From the NCBI GenBank assembly GCA_023265215.1, contig JAHFUH010000421.1, forward strand, positions 1-5,215: a DNA stretch of 5,215 nt, in the 5' to 3' direction. The DNA is from Acidobacteriota bacterium (lineage in GTDB: Bacteria; Acidobacteriota; UBA6911). Shown here one piece after another: positions 1 through 5,215 of the stretch (positions are counted from its first letter, which is position 1; each line of letters starts with the position of its first letter). The notes under the pieces are model-generated. The model saw only the letters and a program-made list of their open reading frames with translations, made no database searches and had not been told where the DNA came from. Position numbers and translations under genes: made by a program.

Positions 1-213
1 AAAACACAAAAAGGCTCACAAACAGCTAAGACCTGGAATGATCCCGCTGATCCCTGAAATCAAAATGTCAGGATTTCGCGCGACCTCGCGTGCGTATTTT
101 TTAACAACGGGGTCGAAAGGTAGCACACGGAGTTCTGCATATTCAACAAAAAAAATATCTGGATTTGTATTTTGCGGGGTGAGGCTGAAACCCAGTAATG
201 ACGCTGATTTCAA

Positions 214-243
214 GTTTTCCTGTGCCCGCGGACGCAGGAAAAC
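214..243. repeat. GC-cored inverted repeat (hairpin)
   Basis: The left arm GTTTTCCTG (214-222) is perfectly complementary to the right arm CAGGAAAAC (235-243). Two further pairs, one of them G-U, extend the stem to 11 bp around an 8-base loop (225-232). The arms begin with T runs and end with A runs on both strands. This is opposite to an intrinsic terminator, which needs a T-run after the stem. The adjacent bases (aacccagtaatgacg, on the left) resemble the intergenic palindromic repeats common in Gram-negative genomes, so it may be one copy of a dispersed REP-like element. That idea cannot be tested from one copy. Confidence 0.6.
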
Positions 244-387
244 AAAGGGAGCGGTACGGGAGCTTAAAAAAGAAAATTCCTATCCTGGTTTTATTCGAAA
301 TTAGATAAAATATTAGGGCTGTGAAAACCAAAGGCATCGATATCCATAGTGAATGCGCTTGTGGTGAAGGCTCAGCAATCAACAGGC

Positions 388-409
388 CTATACTAATAGA
401 TTAGTATAG
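388..409. repeat. Perfect AT-rich palindrome, 10-bp arms
   Basis: CTATACTAAT (388-397) and ATTAGTATAG (400-409) are exact reverse complements separated by two bases (AG). The site lies 55 bases beyond the stop codon of the HIT gene. Neither strand has a convincing T-tract after it: the plus side has only ATTTTCC, and the minus side continues GCCTGTTG. A protein-binding operator or a weak terminator/processing hairpin is therefore possible, but neither is demonstrated. A stop codon (TAA, minus 403-401) that closes a tiny reading frame starting at 427 lies inside it. Confidence 0.7.
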
Positions 410-463
410 ATTTTCCAAGGTGGTCATTTTAGCTCCAATCGCAGCAAACAAGCGGAAAGAATG

Positions 464-949
464 TCAGACCGTTTGAAAACAGGGGCGCAATCGTTTGTAG
501 GTGGCAGGCAGTTCCTCAGGAATGACGCGGGTTTCGCCTACTATCGAAACAAAATTCGAATCTCCTACCCAGCGCGGCAGGACATGCATGTGAAGGTGAT
601 GCTCGACTCCGGCCCCTGCCGCGCGCCCAAGATTGAATCCCATATTGAATCCGTTCGGGTGATATTCGAGACGCAGCGCATGCTCACAGCGCTGGCTCAT
701 TAGGATGATATCCTGAAGCTCTTCGGGGTTTGCGTCATTCAAAAATGAGATGTGGCGGTTTGCCACAATCAGAAGGTGGCCGGATGTATAGGGAAACAGG
801 TTCAGCAGCACAAAAGCATGCCGGCTGCGGCAAAGCACGAAATTATCGGGATCGCGATTCTCGCTCAGAATACGGCAGAAGACACAGGAAGTCGCCTGGT
901 CAACGTTGCTGATGTATTCAAATCTCCAAGGCGTCCAAAGACGGTCCAT
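464..949 (-). CDS. HIT family hydrolase/phosphorylase (Ap4A phosphorylase-like)
   Basis: This 161-residue histidine-triad protein probably splits or transfers nucleotidyl groups of dinucleoside polyphosphates such as Ap4A in the cytoplasm. The signature is clear: residues 116-124 read EHHLHMHVL, giving the H-x-H-x-H triad at H118, H120 and H122, with H120 or its equivalent the expected nucleophile. A CxxC pair (C22, C25) near the N-terminus probably helps bind zinc. The opening MDRLWTPWR, the central LNLFPYTSGHLLIV and the later LPRWVGDSNF and VIPEELPAT are typical of the bacterial branch that includes the mycobacterial Ap4A phosphorylase Rv2613c. Length is normal and the frame is intact. The ATG follows the TAA of the upstream IHF/HU gene with no spacer, and no good Shine-Dalgarno lies before it, so translation is probably coupled. 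It is the last gene of the operon. Family assignment is firm; the exact substrate is inferred. Confidence 0.94.
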   Translation of the reverse strand: MDRLWTPWRFEYISNVDQATSCVFCRILSENRDPDNFVLCRSRHAFVLLNLFPYTSGHLLIVANRHISFLNDANPEELQDIILMSQRCEHALRLEYHPNGFNMGFNLGRAAGAGVEHHLHMHVLPRWVGDSNFVSIVGETRVIPEELPATYKRLRPCFQTV

Positions 950-1225
950 TTACAGATTTACCAGGTCCTTGATTTCCTTGCCCGGCTTGAAATAGGGAAC
1001 TTTCTTGGCTGGAACGCTGACGCCGGATCCTGTCTTCGGATTGCGGCCCTGGCGGGACGAGCGGTTGCGGATGCGAAAAGATCCAAATCCGCGCAATTCT
1101 ATTTTCTCGCCTCGCTGAAGAGATTCGGTGATGCTGTCCAGAACGGTCTGCACGATTACTTCCGCGTCCTTCTTTGTCAGTTCCGATTCATTGGCCACTT
1201 CTTCAACCAGTTCTGCTTTTGTCAT
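950..1225 (-). CDS. ihfB: HU/IHF family DNA-binding protein, IHF-beta-like
   Basis: This is a small (91-residue) DNA-bending nucleoid protein of the HU/IHF family. The helical N-terminal half starts MTKAELVEEVA as in IHF-beta. It is followed by GFGSF (46-50) and the beta-arm with GRNPKTG (60-66), whose proline P63 is the residue that intercalates between base pairs. The C-terminal part, YFKPGKEIKDLV, is also typical. The ATG at 1225 is preferred because GGAGAT (1232-1237) stands six bases upstream. A longer frame to 1249 would need a TTG start and overlap sppA by 20 bases. The Shine-Dalgarno overlaps the sppA stop codon, and only four bases separate the two genes. The rpsA neighbourhood matches ihfB in Escherichia coli, which supports the beta-subunit label. 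Acting as an HU-like homodimer remains possible, since no alpha partner is in view. Confidence 0.92.
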   Translation of the reverse strand: MTKAELVEEVANESELTKKDAEVIVQTVLDSITESLQRGEKIELRGFGSFRIRNRSSRQGRNPKTGSGVSVPAKKVPYFKPGKEIKDLVNL

Positions 1226-1229
1226 TTTT

Positions 1230-2135
1230 CTATCTCCAGAGATATTCAAATCGGATGTGAGATTCCGAACGGTCTGAACTCAGCGACAGGGCGGACGCCC
1301 CGCCTCTGCCGAGCAGAAGATCCAAAATAGAAATGCTCTTTTTGGCCGGATTGACAACCTTGGGGGAACCTGCGATGCCGGCCATCTTTGAAGCCGCTAC
1401 AATCGCGTCCTGATACCCCCCAAGTTCATCGACAAGCCCGTTCGCTTTCGATTCCTGCCCCGTATAGACGCGGCCGTCGGCGAGTCTGCGAACGTCGGAT
1501 TCCTTCATTTTGCGGCTGCTAGCAACAGTGGAAACGAATTGATCGTACATGTTCCCAATCAGGGATTGGAAATAAGTTTTTTCTTCATCGGTCAGCGGGC
1601 GCATCGGTGATCCCGCGTCTTTGAAGGCGCCGCTTTTAACAACCACGTTTTGAACTTTTGCCCATCGGAGCAGATCGCCGTAATTATACCACTCGGCAAT
1701 CACTCCTATGCTGCCGGTTATCGTGCCCGGGTTGGCAAAGATCTTGTCCGCTCCACAGGCGGCGTAATAGCCGCCTGAAGCGGCTACGGAGGCCATGCTT
1801 ACAACCACTTTTTTTTTGGATTCGGCGCGGAACTTCTTGATAGCCTGATAAATTTCCTGGGACGCGGCCACATCGCCTCCAGGGCTGTTGATACGGATGA
1901 CAACCGATCGGACTCCCGACCGGTTGCCATATTCTTTCAGCTGATCGATGAATTCTTTCGAATCGTCGATCGTTCCTGCGAGATCGAGAACCGCCACCTC
2001 GTTCGAGGAAAAAGAAAGGCTGGGACTTTCATCTGAAAAGTACAATGCCAAAGCCAGCAGGCAAAGGATGAGAAAAACAAAAACTCCTCCACCGCCGATG
2101 ATGCAAAGCAACAGAGTTGATCGTTTCTGTGGCAT
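1230..2135 (-). CDS. sppA: Signal peptide peptidase SppA (single-domain serine/lysine protease)
   Basis: This is a membrane-anchored S49 peptidase of 301 residues that degrades cleaved signal peptides and possibly other membrane-protein fragments on the outer face of the inner membrane. A basic start (MPQKR) precedes one hydrophobic segment (about residues 8-33). The ClpP/crotonase-like core follows, with INSPGGDV (82-89), the nucleophile S120 in ASGGYYAAC and the general base K172 in KSGAFKDAGSP. The 52-residue S-K spacing equals that of the short Bacillus subtilis SppA (S147, K199). The length also fits this short form rather than the tandem 600-residue enterobacterial form. An in-frame TAA lies two codons before the ATG, so no longer start exists. 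The upstream ribosome site (AAAAGAAG) is weak. It begins 25 bases after rpsA and ends within the ribosome binding site of the next gene. Confidence 0.96.
   Translation of the reverse strand: MPQKRSTLLLCIIGGGGVFVFLILCLLALALYFSDESPSLSFSSNEVAVLDLAGTIDDSKEFIDQLKEYGNRSGVRSVVIRINSPGGDVAASQEIYQAIKKFRAESKKKVVVSMASVAASGGYYAACGADKIFANPGTITGSIGVIAEWYNYGDLLRWAKVQNVVVKSGAFKDAGSPMRPLTDEEKTYFQSLIGNMYDQFVSTVASSRKMKESDVRRLADGRVYTGQESKANGLVDELGGYQDAIVAASKMAGIAGSPKVVNPAKKSISILDLLLGRGGASALSLSSDRSESHIRFEYLWR
1232..1237 (-). promoter_or_regulatory. Shine-Dalgarno of the IHF/HU gene, overlapping the sppA stop
   Basis: On the minus strand GGAGAT ends six bases before the ATG at 1225, and its last base is the first base of the sppA TAG. 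Ribosomes finishing sppA would thus release on the next gene's initiation site. This argues for translational coupling and decides the start in favour of 1225 rather than the upstream TTG at 1249. Confidence 0.75.
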
Positions 2136-2160
2136 CTTCTTTTAGATCGACATCACCCGT

Positions 2161-3951
2161 TTATTCCGTTTCAGGTTTTTTGAAACGCTGCAGCTGTTCG
2201 CCCAGGCGCTCTCCCATTGAAGCGTTTCCCGAATCCGCTGAAGCGAGATAAGACGTGAACTCGAGTCTGGGCTCGTCTTCTTTCATTGCTTTCAGGCTGA
2301 GCCCGATTTTCTTTTCCTGAAGGTTCATTTTGATGACCCGCATCTCGATTTCCTGGCCGATATTGAGAAACTCGGTCGGTTTTTCGACATGCTTTTCGTC
2401 AAGTTCCGAAACGTGGCACAGACCTTCGATGCCTTCTTCCAGTTCGACAAAAGCGCCGAAGTTGGTCATACGCACCACTTTCCCAGTGAGTACATCCCCG
2501 AGATTATGGCGGCTGAACCAGTCTTCCCAGCGGTCAGGCTCAAGCTGCTTGATACCCAGCGAAAGCTTTTGACTGGAGGCGTCGATGCTCAAGACGATAG
2601 CCTGCACTTCATCCCCCTTTTTAAGCACTTCCGACGGGTGCTTCATCCTTTTGGTCCAGGAAATGTCGGATACATGAACAAGCCCGTCAATTCCCTCTTC
2701 CACTTCGATGAAGGCTCCGAAATCAGTGATGTTTCTCACCTTGCCGGTAATCACGGTGCCCGGGGCATACCGGTTTTCGATGACATCCCACGGGTTCGGC
2801 TCCGTCTGTTTCAATCCCAGAGAAATGCGCCGGGAATCGATGTCGATATCCAGTACTACGGCCTCGACGGGGTCGCCGACGGCAAGGATTTTCGAGGGGT
2901 GCTTCACTCGTTTATTCCATGTCATTTCAGAGATGTGGATCAGGCCTTCGACTCCAGGCTCCAATTCTATGAATGCGCCGTAATCCGTCAGGCTTACCAC
3001 TTTGCCTTGAACCCGCATGTTCTTTGGATAGCGCATATCGGCATGAAGCCACGGGTCCTCAGACATCTGCTTATAGCCCAGAGAAACGCGTCCGTCTTCC
3101 TTGGTGAACTTGATGACTTTGACCTGGATTTTGTCGCCGACGGAAAATAACTCCGAAGGATGATTCACACGTCCCCAAGACATGTCCGTGATGTGAAGAA
3201 GACCATCCACTCCTCCGAGGTCGATGAATGCGCCGTAATCGGTGATATTTTTGACGACGCCCTCCATCACTTTACCGCCCTCCAGGACCTCCATGGTCTT
3301 GGCTTTTTCTTCCTTCATGGATTCTTCAAGAACAGCCTTGCGGGACAACACTATATTGCCGCGCTTCTTGTTAACCTTAATAACGCGCATTTCGAACTCT
3401 TCGCCGCGCAGGCTGTCCAGATTGCGCACGGGGCGAACATCGATTTGAGATCCCGGAAGGAATGCGCGCACCCCTATATCCACGGCTAGGCCGCCCTTGA
3501 TGCGTTCAATCACGCGTCCTTTGACAACCGTCCCTTCGCGATAAGCGCGTTCGATTTCATCCCATATCTTCATCCGCTCGGCTTTTTCGCGGGATAAGAC
3601 TACATAGCCACGGGAATCTTCCGTCTGTTCCAGGAATACGTCCACCGCATCCCCGGTTTTGATGGTGAGTTGACCACGGTCATTCATGAATTGTTCAATT
3701 GGGATGATACCTTCGGACTTAAATCCGACATCGACAACCACCCCACCGCCGGATATGGCGATAACTTTGCCCTTGATTACTTCCCCTTCGGAAAAACTTT
3801 GAGTTCTCCCTTCATATGCCGCAAGGAGATTTTCGAAGTTATTTTCATCCTCCTTTGCTCCGGCTGCCGGAACATTCTCCCGCTCAGAATCGGCCTCTGG
3901 CTGAGATGGATTCCCACCGGCTGGATTCATTTCGTTGGCGTCAAATGACAT
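2161..3951 (-). CDS. rpsA: 30S ribosomal protein S1
   Basis: Ribosomal protein S1 binds mRNA on the 30S subunit, helping to unfold structured leaders and start translation. The 596-residue product has six S1 (OB-fold) repeats at about 54-122, 138-206, 224-293, 309-380, 396-468 and 484-555. Domains 3 to 6 carry the repeating signature GKV-x5-DYGAFIEL, then G(V/I)(E/D)GL-(I/V)H(I/V)S, then H-P-S and L-x5-SLG(L/I)KQ. Domains 1 and 2 are divergent, as expected for the ribosome-docking part. It is longer than the 557-residue Escherichia coli protein, mainly through an acidic, low-complexity N-terminus of about 45 residues and a hydrophilic tail of about 40. The ATG at 3951 has a strong Shine-Dalgarno (AGGAGGAG, 3955-3962). 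It is first in the operon, 25 bases before sppA. Control is likely from the two candidate promoters and the hairpin leader described separately. Confidence 0.98.
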   Translation of the reverse strand: MSFDANEMNPAGGNPSQPEADSERENVPAAGAKEDENNFENLLAAYEGRTQSFSEGEVIKGKVIAISGGGVVVDVGFKSEGIIPIEQFMNDRGQLTIKTGDAVDVFLEQTEDSRGYVVLSREKAERMKIWDEIERAYREGTVVKGRVIERIKGGLAVDIGVRAFLPGSQIDVRPVRNLDSLRGEEFEMRVIKVNKKRGNIVLSRKAVLEESMKEEKAKTMEVLEGGKVMEGVVKNITDYGAFIDLGGVDGLLHITDMSWGRVNHPSELFSVGDKIQVKVIKFTKEDGRVSLGYKQMSEDPWLHADMRYPKNMRVQGKVVSLTDYGAFIELEPGVEGLIHISEMTWNKRVKHPSKILAVGDPVEAVVLDIDIDSRRISLGLKQTEPNPWDVIENRYAPGTVITGKVRNITDFGAFIEVEEGIDGLVHVSDISWTKRMKHPSEVLKKGDEVQAIVLSIDASSQKLSLGIKQLEPDRWEDWFSRHNLGDVLTGKVVRMTNFGAFVELEEGIEGLCHVSELDEKHVEKPTEFLNIGQEIEMRVIKMNLQEKKIGLSLKAMKEDEPRLEFTSYLASADSGNASMGERLGEQLQRFKKPETE

Positions 3952-3954
3952 TCA

Positions 3955-3962
3955 CTCCTCCT
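3955..3962 (-). promoter_or_regulatory. Strong Shine-Dalgarno of rpsA
   Basis: AGGAGGAG on the minus strand ends three bases before the ATG, with the AGGAGG core five bases away. Escherichia coli rpsA is known for lacking a strong Shine-Dalgarno and relying on folded leader RNA for S1-dependent autocontrol. A near-perfect site here suggests that initiation follows a more conventional route. Confidence 0.8.
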
Positions 3963-3967
3963 GATTA

Positions 3968-3997
3968 GGTCCGGACTCCTCGGATGGAGCAAGGACC
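3968..3997 (-). promoter_or_regulatory. Two-segment hairpin in the rpsA leader
   Basis: Read on the minus strand, GGTCC (3997-3993) pairs with GGACC (3972-3968), and inside it CTCC (3989-3986) pairs with GGAG (3979-3976). The two stems are separated by a symmetric 3x3 internal loop, and a six-base loop caps the structure. It ends only five bases before the ribosome binding site, so it could affect ribosome access, mRNA stability or autocontrol by S1. The pairing is seen directly; the regulatory role is inference. No T-run follows it, so it is not a terminator. Confidence 0.5.
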
Positions 3998-4013
3998 GAA
4001 TTTTACGATCTTT

Positions 4014-4019
4014 ATTATA
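4014..4019 (-). promoter_or_regulatory. Candidate second -10 box for rpsA
   Basis: A perfect TATAAT lies on the minus strand 62 bases upstream of the rpsA ATG. No sequence resembling TTGACA stands at 16-18 bp spacing (CCCGTC is at 17), and there is no TG extension. If it is used, it would be as a weak or activator-dependent promoter giving a short leader that begins about ten bases before the hairpin. Confidence 0.35.
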
Positions 4020-4130
4020 ATGGCTTTTTGATATGGGACGGGAAACGCGTTATCTGCGCTTTGTTGAGCTGTTCGGTGAAGCAAATCCAAAGGTCCACAT
4101 CCCTTTAATCATGAGAGATATAAGCCACTA

Positions 4131-4159
4131 TTTATACCTCCGCGGCCGTGCATTGTCAA
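4131..4159 (-). promoter_or_regulatory. Near-consensus sigma70 promoter of the rpsA operon
   Basis: On the minus strand a perfect -35 box TTGACA (4159-4154) is followed by a 17-base, GC-rich spacer and the -10 box TATAAA (4136-4131), one mismatch from consensus. Upstream, about 4160-4215 is strongly A/T-rich, with A-tracts like an UP element. Transcription would begin near 4124, giving a leader of about 170 bases before the rpsA ATG. Spacing, box quality and orientation towards a highly expressed ribosomal gene make this the likely main promoter of the operon. Confidence 0.82.
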
Positions 4160-4194
4160 GAATGAGCATGTCATCAAATATCATTTTTCAATTA

Positions 4195-5215
4195 TCAATT
4201 GTAATTATTTTGGACCAAATTGAAGGAGGAGTGGTTTATGTCGGTAGGAGAAATACTACTATGGCACAAGCTACTGCCGACGCTTTCCAAGAGAGGTTGG
4301 TGCTGGTTGCGGTAAAGAGCATCGACATGGTTGCCCATTTGCCCAAAACGACTACGGGTCGGCATGTTGGCGGGCAGACCCTGCGTTTGGGGACTTCTCC
4401 TGCTCCGAACTGCGCGGAGGCGCGAGGCGCGGAGAGCCGAGCAGATTTCGTACACAAACTCCGGCGGCGCCTGATTCCAGTGTAAGGCCGAGATCCAGCC
4501 CACACCGGACTGATCGGGAGCGAGCGTGTTATAAAGTGCAGCTGATCCTTTATCGAATACCAGCGTGACTGTCTCGTACGCAATCTTATTGGCATCAAGA
4601 AAACGCAGCAGGGGCGGCACCGAATTGGAGAACTCTTGCGTGTCGGGAAAATTCCCCAGACAAACATAATGGCAGAGCGACAGGCCATAGATGCCATCCA
4701 GGACATAGGAAGGGCCTAATTGCCGCAGGTTGTGCCGCCCCTGTTTGTTATGGCCACGGTGAGCAATCGGATTGCGTTCGTTCGTCGAGGCGGCAAATGT
4801 ATAGAAGTTCGTGGAGTCGTAGGATAACAAGTGGTGACTGACCAACTGCTTTTTCTTCCATAAAGCCAAAAGCCTCAACTGTGCACGATCGAGATCATTC
4901 CTGTCTGCCGAATTTGAATCCGCTGGATGCAACTCAATCGCATCAAACCAATCCCAGAACGCCTGGGAAGTAAATCGTTCCGCAGGGAAGCGCCAGAGTG
5001 ATGGCAGGATGGTTCCCTCGTACCAATCCGAAGCCTTCGTCTTGGGTCCTGGCGCACAAATTCGGTGGATTGCCGCCAGTAAAAGATAGTGCGCTGTCGA
5101 GGGCCCCGATCTGGGTTTCGGCCAATGCGATTTCAGCAGGTTGAAGACGCTCGTCTGTGTGGCCGCAAGCCACAGGGCGCCCGGCAGTCCCAAATCGCGG
5201 AAAGTGGCCGACAAG
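4195..5215 (-). pseudogene. IS1634-like (IS4 superfamily) transposase, partial and probably decayed
   Basis: The frame is open to the window edge. The first codon that could serve as a start is a TTG at the very end, so the true N-terminus lies outside. Family hallmarks, numbered from that TTG, are: HYLLLAAIHR (42-51); DWYEGTILP (63-71); FTSQAFWDWFD (81-91); SYDSTNFYTF with catalytic D133; NERNPIAHRGHNKQGRHNLRQ (145-165); GNFPD (187-191); and LVFDKGS with catalytic D221. ISALHWNQAP (241-250) is still typical. After about residue 255 the match falters: another minus frame carries VVLGKWATMSM, and LYRNQHQPLLES then returns in the original frame, suggesting at least two indels. The third catalytic acid and the rest of the C-terminus (full proteins have about 450-550 residues) are missing before the stop at 4195. 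It is therefore unlikely to be active. The family call is confident, decay fairly so. The alternative is a divergent C-terminus. Confidence 0.82.
4195..5215 (-). mobile_element. Insertion sequence remnant, IS1634-like
   Basis: The transposase fragment marks an insertion sequence entering from the right edge. Its inner boundary is not a natural IS end, because the C-terminal coding part is lost and no terminal inverted repeat or target-site duplication can be recognised near 4190-4250. The limit given is simply the end of the reading frame. The element stops about 35 bases upstream of the rpsA promoter's -35 box, where other genomes often carry housekeeping genes. Confidence 0.6.

Larger units (their letters stand above)
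1..463. other. Downstream region without a recognisable gene
   Basis: No convincing gene is visible between the end of the HIT gene and the window edge. The stretch is fairly AT-rich and contains two clear inverted repeats (214-243 and 388-409), annotated separately. On the minus strand two overlapping open frames occur. One covers roughly 143-400, with a hydrophobic segment around SMPLVFTALIFYLI. The other covers roughly 16-279 and contains FVEYAELRVLPFDPVVKKYA. Neither has an ATG start in its open stretch with a good ribosome binding site, and neither resembles a family I know. They could be pieces of one decayed gene read across frameshifts, or chance open frames. No tRNA-like or rRNA-like segment was seen, and no intrinsic terminator with a T-tract for the operon is evident. 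Confidence 0.6.

Noticed and set aside
16..213. 65-codon minus-strand frame with FVEYAELRVLPFDPVVKKYA
   Set aside because: It would need a TTG start with only AGGA before it. The peptide looks protein-like, but I cannot link it to a family, so it is mentioned only within the region entry.
38..304. 88-codon plus-strand frame starting MIPLIPEIK
   Set aside because: There is no ribosome binding site, the composition is basic and unstructured, the frame spans the 214-243 palindrome, and it has no recognisable family.
950..1249. Longer IHF/HU protein with eight extra N-terminal residues
   Set aside because: It starts with TTG, overlaps sppA and lacks a ribosome site. The ATG at 1225 has a good one and gives the family's normal N-terminus.
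752..1330. 192-codon plus-strand open frame
   Set aside because: It is wholly antisense to the clearly identified HIT, IHF/HU and sppA genes and has no family features.
2389..3150. 253-codon plus-strand open frame
   Set aside because: It mirrors the repeated S1 domains of rpsA on the other strand. Its length reflects rpsA codon bias, not a gene.
4050..4112. 20-residue frame (MIKGMWTFGFASPNSSTKRR) in the rpsA leader as a leader peptide
   Set aside because: No Shine-Dalgarno precedes either ATG, and there is no run of regulatory codons or attenuator-like structure after it.
4033..4485. 150-codon plus-strand open frame starting MGRETRYLRF
   Set aside because: It has no Shine-Dalgarno, runs antisense through the consensus rpsA promoter and the transposase remnant, and matches no family I recognise.
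1..5215. CRISPR arrays, tRNA or rRNA genes
   Set aside because: No regularly spaced direct repeats, cloverleaf-like segments or conserved rRNA stretches were seen on either strand.

Overview
The window carries a compact four-gene operon on the minus strand, flanked upstream by a decayed insertion-sequence transposase and downstream by about 460 bases with no recognisable gene. In transcription order the operon is rpsA (ribosomal protein S1), sppA (signal peptide peptidase), an IHF-beta/HU-type DNA-binding protein, and a HIT-family Ap4A-phosphorylase-like protein. A six-domain S1, a rpsA/ihfB neighbourhood and a single-domain SppA point to a Gram-negative bacterium. The rpsA-sppA-ihfB-HIT order recalls former Deltaproteobacteria (Desulfobacterota and relatives), with Acidobacteria or a related phylum also possible. 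The placement is inference from gene order and general protein character, not a measured phylogeny.

Layout from right to left (the direction of transcription). 4195-5215 is the open 5' part of an IS1634-like (IS4 superfamily) transposase. It runs off the window edge, and its C-terminal part looks frameshifted and truncated. 4124-4195 is an AT-rich stretch leading into a near-consensus sigma70 promoter (TTGACA, 17 bp, TATAAA). 3952-4124 is the rpsA leader, with a perfect TATAAT box and a two-segment hairpin just before a strong Shine-Dalgarno sequence. 2161-3951 is rpsA, 1230-2135 sppA, 950-1225 the IHF/HU gene and 464-949 the HIT gene. Gaps are 25 nt, 4 nt and 0 nt, so the last three genes are tightly coupled. 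1-463 holds two inverted repeats and possible fragments of a small membrane-protein-like reading frame, but nothing I can name.

The operon joins translation initiation (S1), nucleoid architecture (IHF/HU), turnover of signal peptides or membrane proteins (SppA) and dinucleoside polyphosphate metabolism (HIT). All are housekeeping functions, and their joint transcription from a strong upstream promoter suggests growth-linked expression. I saw no CRISPR array, tRNA or rRNA, and no clear previously undescribed system. The most useful leads are the rpsA leader structure, the transposase remnant abutting the rpsA promoter, and the palindrome with a broken reading frame downstream of the operon.
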